64,000 nucleotides of DNA from Macquaria australasica (GCA_005408345.1 SEMN01000335.1:343849-407848), one strand, 5' to 3'; counted from the first letter of the stretch, positions 48,281 to 61,539 are shown. Translations and numbers: made by a program. Notes: a model not told the origin generated them from the letters alone.

Positions 48281-51235
48281 ATTACTTCCTCATTGTTTGA
48301 TGTTCCACAGACGCCAATGCAGTATGTAGAAAATTAATAAAAATGATTGCGAAATTGACCAATTTATTCATTCAGATGGTTTTCCCTTTATTTTTACTTT
48401 ATTTAAGCCCAATATCTGGAGAGGGATTTCCAATATCTAGAAAAGTATGTGCAAGCCCAGTTTGCCACATATTGGGTTTGCATCTTTGATGAAGGTGATA
48501 CAATACAGAAAAGACCATAAAGCATTGTTAAAAGACTAAATAAGGAAATGTTTTACCCTTAATATGTTATATGGGCGATGAATGAACAAATGTATATTCC
48601 TTTTGTTTGCCAAAAAGTCATTCACAGACAAAGAAATTTATGTTATCCTACATAGTGACGTTTAACCTGGAAAGTAAAGCCTGGAACCTACTCAAACATG
48701 GAACATGACTTGTTATGAAAAAAAAAACTTGGTGCTACTTAGCGTTTTCCACTTAATTCAGTAAACCTGCTTCTTGGAACAAACCCAGAGGGATGTGGAG
48801 TCGTAGCTGTTCTTACTGTGCTGAACTTGATGAAAGCTTGATGAAAGAACAGAACAATTCTCTGAAGACCAGGCCCATTTTTGGACGTATCTCAAACTCT
48901 TTATCTTCCTGACATCAATTATGCCGCCTTATTTCATTTGCAGCGACAGAGCAGTGTTATAAATAAATCTGTCTCGCTTACAGGGCCCCAAGCTACTGAA
49001 AACCCGTCTGTATTTATGTATCTATTTGCTTTCCAAGTCTTTTCATTGGGAGGATGATTCAAAGATAAATATCCTGGAGCCTTGCCAACTCTACACCCCC
49101 CACCCTAGTTCTACTCTACAACTTTAGCCTTAAACCTAGTCCCTCTGGCTTCTCGATAATAAAATTCTGGATTGCTCACAAGAGAAAAGTAATTTTCCTC
49201 CTTCTAGATTCAGCATCATTTTGTTTGTGTTGTCTGTGTTTTCTGTTTTGTTTACCCTCATTAACTAGAGCAACCCTCATTACACGTCAGGGAACATTAT
49301 TTGCCATTGAGATTTCTTCATCAGATCATTATTCATAGACCTCCAATGATACACTGAGCTGTCAGACCATTATGTTCCTGATAGTGTACATTTTCATATG
49401 CTGGAATTCAGTGAATCTAGTTGTCCCCTGCTGTGAAATGTACTATGAGGAGTTGTTCAAACTGCTATGTATCCATTTAAAATCCATTTAAATTTCCATC
49501 AAAGATATCCATCTAAAATATAGAGGAGCCAATTTTGAATATGCAGCTCTCAACCAAAGATGGTGATTGAGAGGTCTAAAACCAGGCTTCCTTATACTAG
49601 CCCCTACCCAAAATTAAGTATACCCTCGTAAACAAAAGAAGCCCTGAATTTAGGCAGTGCAACACCTATAAATCAGTCAATTACTTTGTCTATTTTATCC
49701 CCAAAGGTTTGTGACTTTGAAAAGTAGCATACCTTAATTTCATTTATTTATTTGTTCTGTAACATTAGGTATTACTTCAGAATACAGTAGGTATTCTATG
49801 CATGTGGACGTCCATGTCTCAGTTCTTGTCTAGTTCAAGGTTAGATTTAACAGGAATCAAAATGGCTTTTATGGCTTTGCATTTCCATTCCAGTGGGACA
49901 TGGGGATGCAAAGTCTGTGATGATTATGCCATTATGCATCTGAAACAGAATAGGTAAACACTATCAATATGTTAATACCATCAATACTCCCAATGCAAAA
50001 AGGTGAGAGGATTTTTGGATATAAATCTCTTTGACGGACATAAGTAATCTTCTTATCTCGTCCACACCTGGTAAGCCAGTTTGCTCTTTCCTTTGAAGCA
50101 AAAGCTGCATCAGACAAAAATGTGTGTGCGCTGCTGATCTTTAAGATGCCAAGTCATGGTCTCACTGTTTGTCAGAACTATGCTAGAGGGCTTCTTGGTT
50201 ATAAAGCAACACTATCCAATACATACCAAGTACAATGATACTGTATCTCACCTGCTAACCTGTCAAGAGAGACAAAGCCTCTATGACTTCCAAGAAACTG
50301 AAGTGCACCTGCTATTTCTGACACTTTCTTTGTAACAGCGCCATGTGATTTTACTTCTAGTGAAATGCACTCACTATCTGTGTCATTGTGCCAGGTGCTG
50401 TTTTGATGATACGCAGTTGCAGAAATTGAACTGCACTAAAAAAACAGGCCATAAAGTGTACTGTGTTATAGAGCAGCTAATCTCATGTCATAATCTCCAT
50501 CTGAAATAAGCCTTCGTCCCTACTGTGTGCTTTTGGATTCTTTAAAGACGGGACCAGTGTACAATATCCTGACAGTCAAATACTAATCACTGTTGGCAGT
50601 TGGCAGATCAATACAATTCAGCAAGAACTTACACAGGGTATGTTTTTGATAACACAGATCTAAGGAAAGCATGACAAGAACCAAACCAGCCTGAACACAC
50701 AAATGTTGAAACTGAATAAACTTCAAAGGTCACCTTTGTTTGACTCCACTCTGTGATACAGAAGCAACATGCATCAGAAACATGAAGTGGCAGCTAGTAT
50801 TTATCACACTGTGACTTCCTGTATGTCCTTCAGGTTAAGAGCTTGAAAGCTGCGGGATTCCAAGGCTCCAGCTCTTTTTCTAGCAGCGATAGTGTTTGAG
50901 CTCTGCTTAATCAGAAGCGGGACTGCTGGCACAGTTCAACACATGTGCAAAACACAAAGGAAAATTTCTCGCCATATAAAGATTTTTTTTAAAACACAAC
51001 ATTTAAACGCAACCTAAACTATGGATAATGTATCATAAAGTGTTGTTTTCTCATGTTATTCTTTCATATTCATTGGATTATATGGTAATATTTTTAGTGG
51101 AACAATAATTCTAATCAACCATATATTTGAGGTGAACACAGGATTTTCTGATCATCAGTTTTTCGGAATATTCTCTTAACGTTACCAGTTTTAATACATC
51201 CGAGTGTTTGTAAGGGAGGGTTAGATCCATTCAGA

Positions 51236-51585
51236 TGGTTCCATAGAGAATCTCAGGGAAGCGGCTGTGCGCTGCTCTTTTGTGGAGGTGGGGAAGTTAA
51301 CCAGACGTATTGTGTCATTTGCCAAACCAACCAGTCTTACCTTTGGTGGCTTGTCCGAGTTTGTTTTTGAGTGCAGCATCTTCTCCACGTTCAAAAACAA
51401 ACTTTGATGAATGACACAAAGGTGAGGTTTCTACTTTATCAGTAATCTTTTTGAATGGTATTTTTTGGTTTTACAAGAGGAAAGACTTCAAAGATGAAGA
51501 CTAACTGGTTGTTTTGGCAAATGTACGTCTGGTTAGTTTCCCCACCTTCATTATAGAGCAGTGTTTTCTATGGAACCACCCAGGA
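51236..51585. repeat. imperfect inverted repeat around candidate exon 1
   Basis: The left arm (51236 to about 51345) and right arm (about 51490-51585) are reverse complements of each other with gaps. Shared segments are GGTTCCATAGA, GGTGGGGAAGTTAACCAGAC versus its near-complement, and TTTGCCAAACCAACCAGTC. Within the loop, GTTTGTTTTTGA (51359-51370) and TCAAAAACAAAC (51391-51402) form a perfect 12-base stem. It could be a small foldback element or a local inverted duplication. Confidence 0.7.
51341..51379 (-). CDS. dpp10: candidate dpp10 first coding exon (cytosolic N-terminus)
   Basis: Thirteen codons, MLHSKTNSDKPPK, run from an ATG with A at -3 to a gtaag donor in phase 0, which is the phase that exon 2 at 45231 accepts. 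An in-frame TAG lies upstream with no other ATG between. Joined to exon 2 it gives a short polar cytosolic tail before the transmembrane helix, as expected for a DPP6/DPP10 N-terminal variant. With it the exon count would match the 26-exon human gene (23 here plus about 3 off the left edge). Against it: 39 bases can fit by chance, DPP10 has several alternative first exons that differ in sequence, and this one lies in an inverted repeat (51236-51585). Other first exons may lie further right, outside the window. Confidence 0.4.
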
Positions 51586-54500
51586 CTGTGTACACAGTGG
51601 ATGAGACAGTGAAACCCCATCTTAGTGCTGACCTCATGTTACTGTGTGGAGTGACAAAGAAGGAAATGATGTTGCATACAGCCATTTTGGTGTGTTGTTT
51701 CTGTGGTTTGAGGAACAGGAGAATTGCTCTTGGATGTTTAGCTGTAACATCAGGGTGATTATCTGTTCTCCTTGTGTCCACTTATTGAATGCTGCTGTGT
51801 ACTCGGATGGAGCCTCCATCCCTCAAGTCTGCTTAAGCAAACTGTCTGCGTAATTTTCATGTACAGAATTTTAATATACTTTTATATATATTATATATTA
51901 TTATATTACAGTAATACCTGCATTTCAAAGTTGGACTATAACTACGGCAGTTTCATGTGTTATTGAGGTTTGGAGAAGACATCTTTGTTTCAATACATAT
52001 GATCACATAGTGCTATGAAGCAATTTTTTTGAGAGTGGGTCCCTGTTTTGTTTGTATTGTGCACCTGTACATGCACATGTGCAAACAGGTGGGTGACATG
52101 ATATGTTTTAGCTACCAGTTTCACGCTATGCTACTGATCACCAGTTGGTGGCAGTAAGGCGCCAACAAGTGTAGCAATGAGCCAACAAATGTAGTGAAGA
52201 GGAAAACTGCTGGCAAATACACTTTTACCTGCAGGTATTTTTTCCTGGAAAGCAGAGCAGATTTTGGCAAAAATTCCTTTGACATTCCAGGATCTCAATT
52301 CCCCACATTAAAACCTTGCAATAAGCCTAAACTATTGTGATTCATTCTTATTAGTTTGGCAAAGGACCGTTGTAATGATTCTGTTGGTCAGCTGCCAAAT
52401 TTCATAAACCAGACTGTGTGTCAAGTTGCTGCCATGTTCTTCTTAAGTCAAGCAGTGGTACAATTTTTTGCATGGAAAATTTTCAAGAATAGTAAAACCA
52501 GGTATATGACTATGCTGCATAATCAATCCTAATTCATACAGCACACATTTTGTATTCCTCCTGCATACTTTGTGTTTTCAGACCTTATTATCTTCAGATC
52601 CTTGTGCTAGTGTGACAGCTTGCACTTGGGATGGTGCTCAGCCATGTCAGTGTTAAGAGTATTTATCACTGTCATACTCCATCACCCAGGAGTCCAGCGA
52701 GAACCCTCTCTGCCCCAGCTCTTTATTCACCGCATCTCAGATTAAGAAAATTGCTTTTTCCCACACTGTGTAACTGTTACCAAGTGAATGGTCTGAGCTG
52801 ATGACAAATAGAGGCGACTGATCATTTGGGACAAATCCCTACCTGCTGGCAGCCGAAAAAAAGTGTGGTTTTAGTGGTACTGAGTCATTTAGAAATTAAT
52901 ACAATTCTTGATTAATGCATGATATAAACAAATCCTCGGTTGATCTACAATTTAAGGTCAGTAGCTGGATAGAATAGTTTTAAATGGTGTTTTAATTCCA
53001 TTATGTGGGTACAGCCCCACGCTCGCAATGTCAAGTGCCTCTAACGTGGGAAAACAACAATGCATGCCCAAAGCTTTTGGTAATAAAAGCGAATGGTACC
53101 AATTTGATGCTAGGTGGGGCTGGTTCCCTGTTGACCCACTGCAATTTGATTGGCTATTTGCCACGGCAATTTGATTGGATATTTGCCACTCAAATTGCAG
53201 TTTAAATATTTGCTTGTAGTTGGCAGAAGTTAGTATTTATTATTTAAATTTATTAAGAAGATAGCAACTGCTATAAGTGGATTATCTTCAACAGCACAAA
53301 TTTGAAAGTCTGCCTTTTAAAGAGAAACATTAAACATCTCTGTGCCCACCATCCATGGGATATTGTTATAAACCAAACTCAGATGGAACAGATACCTGTT
53401 CAAACATATTATGTTTGGCTTAACCAAAAACTACCTTAAGATTTGGGAACATCCTTGAAACTCTAAACTGCAGTATTTTAACAAAGCAGACAGAGTGCTA
53501 CACAAGTGCAAAAGCTGGTGCCTAGAAAGATTGATGGGTTGAAAGCCAGGGCATGAAGTAAATCCCTTCATGACTCCTTTTCTGTGAACTTCAAAATAAG
53601 TTATGTTTTGGTCTGCATGTCAGCCTGAGGTCTCTACTGGTGCAGGGTCTGAGCGTCTGACAGCATACAGTAGCTCTACATACTTCACTATTGCCTATGG
53701 CATGGCCGAGCCAACCAATCAGTGTTCAGTCTTCTGACCAGAGCTGTAAGGTTTATGAAAACAAGTCTATTCTTCAGAGGACATTTCTCCAATTTTCAGT
53801 CTTCTTAAACTAAGGGTTTTCAAAGTCTGACACTGTGGGACCCCCTCAAACAGAACTGAGACAACTGTGCGAATCGTGGCAATCTGGCACCATGGATTTA
53901 AAAAACTTCCTCCATGAGCTAAGCCACTGACGCTGCTGCTGCTGATGTCGTTGGTAAGCAGGCCAAATTTGTGGGCCACGGTACAATAACTAACTTTCCA
54001 TTATTTTTAGAACACCTGTCCCTTTTTCCTCATGCAATATCTTTTCCCCCCTTTAACTCTGCCACACAGCAGGTGTGCCACACTGTTTGAAAGCCTCTTA
54101 ATGTATTTGTGATAACCTGTATACTGTGACTCTTAGTCATCCAGTTCTAGGTCACATAGAATTGAGATATACAGAGCTAAAAACAGCTGGCCTTACTGCG
54201 GAGTTCTTCCATCGTGTGTCTGGGTATCTTACAAAAAGACTCTACTCATCCCCAAATCCTTCTCCTAACGATGCAAACTCAGGCCAAGCAGCACCAAGAA
54301 AGAATCATTGCAAGACACATAATCATTCTCTTCACCAGTACAGCTGTGACATTGAAACGATGAAACTAAAGTCAGACATTGCAGCAAGGAAAAAGAAAAA
54401 ATAGACTTTGATACCAGGAAAACTTTCTTGCTACTACTTGGCACATGACAGCATTGTCAGTAAGAACTGGAGTTGTGAACACGGAATACAGAAAGCACTG

Positions 54501-55233
54501 ACAAGTCTTATACTGTAGGTATAGGTTTGTCACTCTATGTGAAGTGCGTACAATATGCAATGTATTTCCCCCTATTAACTACTCATTCAATGTTGCAAAT
54601 TAAGGTGAGCCTGATATATCCTGCCAAAATCTGACCTGGGACCGACTCAGCTTGAGTTCCAATCTTAAGTGGTTTTGGCCTCATGGATATTAAACTTATT
54701 TAACCTGACTGACTTCTGCGTGCTCATCTGTTGACAAGGTAAAGAAATGGAGTGCATGCTGCACCTCAATTCAATATTTTACAGAGCACTTTGGCGGATG
54801 GGAACAACATTTACATGACGAATTGGCAAAGCGAAATATTCTAATAAATATCCCAAAGGCTGAATTTGAGAGATAATATATCACCTAGCTTTGAGTGTGG
54901 AGCCGGGACCACTTGACATTTCTGTCATGTAAAAGCAGGGAGGAATGCTGTGCTTCAGTGGTTATTCAGGACACTGAATATTAAGAGAAAGCACGAGTGG
55001 GAGATGTCCTTTGGTTGCATAAAAAGGCTTCCAAGGTTGGTCTGGGAACGTTGTAATCTTTGCAAACAAACCTAGAGATAAAGCACTCTGGTACAGATGG
55101 AGCAACAATGGGTTCATTACTCATCTTAGACAGAATCGAGGTCATCTCATGCATACAGGTATAGGACCAACATAAAGTTCTAAATCTGAAGCTGCTATGT
55201 TAATAATTGCACAGATCTAAATACACTGTATGA
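51586..55233. other. non-coding stretch
   Basis: AT-rich DNA with an (AT)-rich patch at 51880-51905. No recognisable repeat family and no supported gene. Open frames here are below 95 codons and overlap on both strands. Confidence 0.45.
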
Positions 55234-55771
55234 CAGAGGTGTGGACTCGAGTCACAATGTGAGTCGAGTCTCAGGTCCAAGTTATGACTTGACAAAATCA
55301 AAGAAGACTTGCAACTTGACTTGGACTTTAACACCAGTGACTTGAGTATTTTGACTTGAAAATACTTGATACCTTCCCCCAAACCCAAAGATTAAAACGT
55401 ATATGACATTCAAATACAACAAGACAGGATAGAAACATACAAACGTCATTCTGTTGTGGTGTTGGTTAATAGTGCTATATGCTATGAAAGTGTAACATCA
55501 GCACAAATTTTTTATGATTAAGTTCAGTTGCACTTGTTTTAAAAAACTTGTTTTAACAAATAAATACACATTTTAAAAAGCATTCATGATTTGTTTAAAT
55601 GTAATATATTATTACTCTGTTGTTAAAATTGCATTACATTTGGTGAAGAGCATATTATGACTCGAAACTCGAAGTTTAGGACTTGGGACTTGCCTGTCTT
55701 GACTCAGGACTTGAGTGAAAAGACTTCAGACTTACTTGTGACTTGCAAAACAATGACATGGTCCCACCTCT
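55234..55771. mobile_element. MITE with GACTCGAGTC ends
   Basis: Begins CAGAGGTGTGGACTCGAGTC and ends ATGGTCCCACCTCTA, forming inverted ends (CAGAGGTG / CACCTCT). The interior is full of ACTTGAC and GACTTG runs typical of a common fish miniature family. A decayed relative lies at 59346-60063. Confidence 0.7.
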
Positions 55772-56129
55772 ACTGTCATAGTCTGAAAAGTTAGATGATG
55801 GCTACCAATTGTTACATACTGAAGCGTCCTTTGGAGGGTAGGGTGCATAGGGAAGCTTCCCAGCATGCACTGGTGCAACAGACTTTTTTTTGTTTGTGCG
55901 CCTGCATTGTTGGTGTGGTTAGACTGCAAGTGATGTTGTGTGTACAATTGGTGACGTTTTTTCAAACGTGACTTCATAGATGGGTCTTTTGCAATCCTCA
56001 TGGTTTGCCTGTTGCCACCAAAAGAGCCACTGTCCAAGATGAAATCTGCTCCCTGTTGAGTTCTTCTTATCTGCATGCATTTTTAATCTCAATTGGCCAG
56101 GTCAGATAAAGTAGTGGAGGTCAAAACTC

Positions 56130-56245
56130 CCGCGTGATGAACCCTGATGAAGGCCACAAGCCGAAACACGTTGGTCTAACAATAAAGTTCTTCTATATAC
56201 TACAAGTGTTGCTGGATTTTTGACCTCTTCAGACTTTTTCCCTTC
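56130..56245 (+). repeat. dispersed repeat tail
   Basis: Contains CCTGATGAAGGCCACAAGCC, GAAACACGTTGGTCTAACAA and TAAAGTTCTTCTATATACTA, a sequence I recognise as recurring in fish genomes. The element class is not certain. Confidence 0.4.
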
Positions 56246-56939
56246 TCCATGCACCTTGGAAGTAGGTGAAGTTGTGCCAGAAACCCCTACTCTGCACATA
56301 CAGTAGTGGCCCAGCGATTTGAGAAACCCTCACAAGTCACAGGTTCATATCTACCTGCTAATTCATCACAAGCAGCAGGTATTGCATGTGTACTTACAAC
56401 TTGATATATCTCATTCCTGTTGTAGACCGTGATGTAGTCCACTGATTCAATTACATCAGTGAGCCACACTGTTGCACTATGTGACATGTTCCTTCATTAC
56501 CATGAACACTATTTACTACTCACTTGTGCACCAAATGTGTATCCTTTAATTATTATTCTTTTTTTTGTGCTCTTTTTCTACATCTTTGCACATACCCACA
56601 CATTTCCCTCGTAACACTCACACATACAAAACACACTTACATAATGTGCTTTCACACATACACAGAAACAAATACGATATATGAGTAGTTTCCCCATTAA
56701 TATAAAGATGTAGATCAGCTATACAAAATCCAATCTAACCTCTTTTTTATTATGTTAATCACATTATCTTTTTTGTCCTGTTGTTGTTTGTATATTTTCT
56801 TGCACATATGTCAGTTTAATTCATGTAATCTTTTTGTGATGTCACATTGGACACATAGTCCAAGTAATGAACTATTATCCCTGCTAAAAACTGCAGTGCC
56901 CAGCTGTTTTAGGAAATCACTCTTACTTAATTTAAAACT

Positions 56940-58755
56940 AAATGTCTCAGTCTATATGACTGATGTCTCATCCACCAGAGTGTGCAAAATTAAGTGATGA
57001 ACCAAAAGATGTTATGAACAAAGTCATGTGTGTGATCAACTTTGTCAGAGGAACATCAAGCACCCAGCACCGTCTTTTTTCTGGCAGCTCATGAACAAAT
57101 CAGAGGATGCAGCGCACAACGATCTCCTGCAGCATGGCGACGTGTGTTGGTTAAGAAGGTGTCAGGCTCACAAACGAAGGACCCACAATGCAGACAAACA
57201 CACGGAGGAAAAGTCCAGTAACTTTTAATGGAAACAGTTCGGTACACGGGAAGTCAGTCAATCAGGCAGAGGTATCCAAAAACGCCTGGCGAAATACTCA
57301 GGTCAAAAATACAGGTGAGGGTTTCAAAAACACGAGAAGTACGCACGAAGGTAAGACGCTGGAAAGCTCACACGAAGATAAGACAATCTGGCACAGAAGG
57401 AAGGTAAAACACATCTTAAATACACTGAGGGGAAGGAGTATTTAAGGTGACACAGGTGAAACACATTAGGACAATCGCACAGGCTGGAAACTTGACAGGA
57501 CATGGGGAATGACACACAAGACTACCAAAATAAAACAGGAAACCACATGACACAGACTACTTGACTTGGCGAACCCTGACAGGGAGACAGCCTGGGGCGC
57601 TTTCTGGAACTGCATGAGCAGGTAATACATTTCCTTCACGAGACCAAGTTGCGCACTGCAGCTGACCTGAAAAGGGAGGACTAGGGAGCCAAAACGTTCG
57701 ATCATTTGAATGCTCAAGTACTCAGTCTTCAGCTGTAAGGAAAAGGGAAAACAGTGGATATGGCAGAGAAACTGGAGGCCTTTCATAAGCAACTTGATTT
57801 GTTCCAAGCTGACATGGTACGTGATCGGCCGCTATTCCTCAGCGCACTGAGAAAAAGGCAAGCGGGGCAACTGGGTCGTCCTGTTGTTACAGAAGTAATG
57901 GAAACTTTCATCAAGCAATTGATGGACAACTTTTCCTTGAGATTTCAAGATTCCAAAGTTTCAAAGGATGTTACCATTTTTGTGCATGATCCTCTCACCG
58001 TCCAATCATACATACTCTTTTATACCAGGGCCATTTAAATGCTACCCTCTCTGGATGCAGCGGCAATCAAGACTAAACTGGCTGTATTTGGCATTATTAT
58101 GTGCTAAGGACGTTTGAAGCGACATACACCTGCGAGTCTGGACTGTCTGCACATTAAAACCTCGAGTGTCTCAGCCAACATCCACAGGACTGTATCTGAT
58201 GGCAGATGTCATTTTTCACATTAGTATGCAAGGAAAAGAATCTTACGCAAATGATGTGTGCTGCACTAAGAGACTGGAGATTTACAGTAACTGGCCTGAA
58301 CAGTGGCCTGCCTCATTTGTAGTTGAGTGAAAATTAGTGGCTGCTGCCTTTAAAAAAAAGTTATCCGCATGCCATTTCTGTTTGACTGCCACCTATTTCT
58401 ATTTTTGAGACAAAGATCTGTTTTTGGTTAAATAGGCTGAAGCTGTCGAATCAAAACTGTGTTTGAATTCAGGGGACACTTCTTTTATTTAAATGAAGGG
58501 GGTTATATCATTTATCTGTTATTCCCTTTTGCAGCTTGGCTCAGAATGAGGTAGAGCGGCCTCTTTTCAGAGAGGCATTGAATATTATTAGATATTAGAT
58601 ATTAGTGTATTTCTTTAGTTATCTACAGCAGACACATGAAAGTCAGGTTAAAGTTTGATGCAAACTATAAAAGGAAAACTTATGGCTTTGAGGGCCAAAT
58701 ATTTCTGTTTGAAGGCCAGCTTTGGCCCACAGGCCACTATTTGCTGAACACTGCT
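56940..58755 (+). pseudogene. hAT transposase relic (GTF2IRD2/ZBED-like), split by a solo LTR
   Basis: The left piece reads VINFVRGTSSTQHRLF, then in another frame QHGDVCWLRR at 57130-57159, the H-x-D-V-x-W-L motif of hAT (Charlie-like) transposases. After the LTR it resumes with LGRFLELHEQVIHFLHETK at about 57592. An open frame of 94 codons follows (57754-58038: MAEKLEAFHKQLDLFQADMV). Further on FEATYTCESG (about 58110) recalls the C-terminal dimerisation region. Stops and frameshifts occur throughout. GTTTGAAGGCCAGCTTTGGC and TTTGCTGAACACTGCTG near 58710-58755 look like the 3' end of the transposon. Confidence 0.75.
57160..57581 (-). mobile_element. solo LTR inserted in the hAT relic
   Basis: 422 bases, TGTCAGGCTC...ACCCTGACA, homologous along most of its length to the solo LTR at 20136-20512 and in the same orientation, with about 45 extra bases. 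Flanking pentamers are GAAGG (left) and GGGAG (right), so the target duplication is eroded or absent. It sits between the W-L-R-R motif and the following transposase sequence, which dates it after the hAT insertion. Confidence 0.8.
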
Positions 58756-59130
58756 GTACATGATACAGTATATTAATAAAAGAACATTGGGGATCGCAGC
58801 TCCAACTTCAGGTGTGTGAACTTTTCCACCTCTCTTAAATTATCCAAAACATTTTGTTGTAGTGTAAATAAATCAAATAAACATTAAAGTGTGATCCAAG
58901 TTTTTTTTTTTACTGTGTCTAGATAACAAGTGATAAGTCCCAGGGTGTTCTTCATCAGGATATCTGAGACAGTTCAACACACAGTGAAGCCACAGAAGCA
59001 GGAGATACAGGAGACTGGAGGAATGCATCACATTAGCACTGTAGGCTCTGAGCATGGTTGAAGTGCTGCTTGCTCTCCATGTTTCTGAGTGTGTTATCGA
59101 GCAGGCACAGCTTGCCCGTTTCCCAAAGTG

Positions 59131-59146
59131 GTGTGTGTGTGTGTGT
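59131..59146. repeat. (GT)n microsatellite
   Basis: GT dinucleotide run of about 16 bases, in non-coding DNA right of the hAT relic. Confidence 0.8.
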
Positions 59147-59345
59147 GGAGGACCATATGGGAAGTAGGGCAAGGAGTTGAAGTGCATGACAGCAACGCAA
59201 CACTGAAAACTGTAATTTTAACACTTTTTCTCACTCTCACTGCCCTGCTACTCTCCTGCTCGGATGTTCAGGGGTTCTTTAATTTCAATAAACCTTAATT
59301 CATGCAAGTATACAATTAAAATGCCAAGCTCCGTATTAATGCTGC

Positions 59346-60063
59346 AGAGGTTTGACTCAGACTCATGAATCTGATGACTTTACACTCAACTTGTAATCAA
59401 AAGATTTGCAACTAGACTTTAACACCAATGACTCGTGACTCACTTCTGTAAATGCAGAAAGGCGCCAGCCAAGCCTTTTGACTTGGAATGACTTGATATC
59501 CTCCCCAAACCCAAAGATTTCAAATGATGTTACAAAAAGTGTGCAGCGAGTTAACGCCTCATTTTCCTCAATCCAACAAGAGGCAGCAGCCAATCACGTT
59601 GTACAAGCAGGAGGTCAATTTCAGTTGTCAGCATCTTGTGGTTCAACTGTCTTTCATGTCAAGTCAGTATTTTAAGCTTATTAACTCAATATTTCTGGAT
59701 CAGGACCAGTATTTAGAACAAGTTGCTTGTGAAATATAAAGTGTGTCCACCAAAAATTGTATAGATCTCAATGAAATCTTTTAGGTTTAATTATTATATA
59801 TTTAATAATTAAACCTAAAAAAATGTAATTAGATATTTAATATTTAGATGTTTAATTACAATACACATTTAAACCCCAGCCCTAGTCACAGGAATAATAT
59901 AGCAAGGCACACCTGAACATTATGCTCTTAAATGTTACACAATTTAGGAGTTATACAATGAAGGGTTTTCAAGTTTAGGACTTGAAACACAAAGTCTAGG
60001 AGTCCAACTTGACTCGGGACTTGTTGGTCTTGACTTAGGACTTCATAGCCAAGAAGTCCTAAG
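59346..60063. repeat. decayed relative of the GACTCGAGTC MITE
   Basis: Shares ACTTTAACACCA, CTTGATATCCTCCCC with CCAAACCCAAAGATT, and TTTAGGACTTG with 55234-55771. The ends are degraded. Confidence 0.55.
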
Positions 60064-60360
60064 TAACTAAGTACATTTACTTAAGTACTAAACTTAAGTA
60101 CACATTTGAGGTACTTGTACTTTACTATTTTATGCTACATTATACTTTTGGTGCCACTTTATACCTCTACTCCACTATACTTCAGAGACAACTATTGTAC
60201 TTTTTACTCCATTAGATTTATTTGACAGCTGTGGTTAATAGTTACTTTCCCAATATTTTTCATTCAAAATAGAGAGAAAATAATGCACTGTTAAAGGGTC
60301 CAGTTCTTCTACAGTTGATACTTTAAGTATATTTTGTTGATAATACCTTTGCCATGCAGT
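60063..60360. repeat. hAT-type MITE fragment (ACTTAAGTAC family)
   Basis: ACTAAGTACATTTACTTAAG, GAGGTACTTGTACTTTACT and TACTCCACTATACTTCAGAG are landmarks of a very common fish element related to the one at 44860. Confidence 0.6.
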
Positions 60361-61141
60361 AATCTGCTAATACTAATTAGAGCTGCCATGGGCTCATTCA
60401 GAGGCCTGCAGAGAGTAAAGATCTTCATCACAAATTAGATGTTTTTGACACTCTTCACCTTTATCTGTAACATATCAATGTCTTTTAGCTGTAACATTTC
60501 ACAGTTCAACTTTTGTCACTTTCACCACTCACCAAAGTCCATGTCCAATAGTCAACACTGACCATTGTCCGTGCACTCCAGGCTCCACAGTGAGCAATCC
60601 AGAACATTAAGGAAAGAAAACTCTCAGCCAGATTTAATGAATTAATCTGACAGGTTATAACAAAGTGAGTTTTCATGCACAGGCAGGTTCTCCAGACTCA
60701 TTTGCAGAGGTGAGCAGAGCCAAATTGAGGTCAGGAAAAAGGTAGTGATGTTATCAGCCAATTCATCTCCTTTCAATGAGCTTTTTAATTAAAAGAAAGA
60801 AAAGTCAGTTAAAGGTAGTCTTCCCATCCTGGATTACCTGCTAAAACAGGAAAGGACTGCCATTTCAGTGAAAAGCAATCAATTGATTTATCTGCAGTAT
60901 TACAATTAGTACAGTTTGCTTAATGAAAATAAGATCAGCCAGACATTTTATCAGTAAGGAGGACTTTGACAGGCGGTGGGATGAACGTATTGCTTGCTGT
61001 CTCCCCTTCCTGCTTCTGTATAGGCTTGATATAGTGTGGTAAATGAATGTAGGAATTTTTCAACCTGTAGTGTAAAGATTTCTAAAATAAGTCCAAAGGT
61101 TTCTGTAAGATTTTAATTGTTTTTATTCATAAAATTATTAA

Positions 61142-61539
61142 AGGTTCCCTGTGCAGTTGTAAACAAATAGTTATGTTTACATTTGTGTTTCCTACTAAAA
61201 TGGATTATGTGAATTCCTGAGGCCTAACAAATATTTTGAATGATTTTACTTCCACATAAGCCATTTTTAAAATGGTTGTAGTCTGCATGAATGTTTGCTA
61301 GCTAGCAGTCTTCTTCTTTCTCACCTTACGTTTCTTGGTGTGTCACTGCCACCAACTGTTGTTCAGCGAAAAGCATGAAACCTTTGTTTAGAATGGCAGG
61401 AATGCGTATTGAGTCATCTGTGTGCTCATGAACCTACATGTGCATCCCTGTGCATATGAGTACAGCACAAGGTACAATCAAAATGGTGACCATTTGGTCA
61501 GTAGTGCCACTAGTGGCCAAAAACCCCGCAAGGGTACCT
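61142..61539. mobile_element. MITE with TTAA target sites (piggyBac-like)
   Basis: 398 bases bounded by AGGTTCCCT on the left and AGGGTACCT on the right (inverted ends), with TTAA on both sides (61138-61141, 61540-61543). TTAA duplication is the mark of piggyBac transposons. Non-coding; GTGCCACTAGTGGCCAAAA lies near its right end. Confidence 0.6.

Larger units (their letters stand above)
45232..51340. other. intron 1 (if the first exon is right) or upstream DNA
   Basis: Holds an L1-like LINE tail (45860-46840) and a Myb-element fragment (48120-48280). The stretches 46840-48100 and 48300-51230 show only AT-rich DNA with no repeat or gene that I recognise. Confidence 0.5.
58756..61137. other. 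non-coding stretch with repeat fragments
   Basis: Includes a (GT)n run at 59131-59146, a decayed GACTTG-type MITE (59346-60063) and an 'acttaagtac' hAT-type fragment (60063-60360). The rest shows nothing I recognise. Confidence 0.5.

Noticed and set aside
55234..55771. Possible satellite because of repeated ACTTGAC words
   Set aside because: The words are irregularly spaced and bounded by inverted ends; a MITE explains them better.
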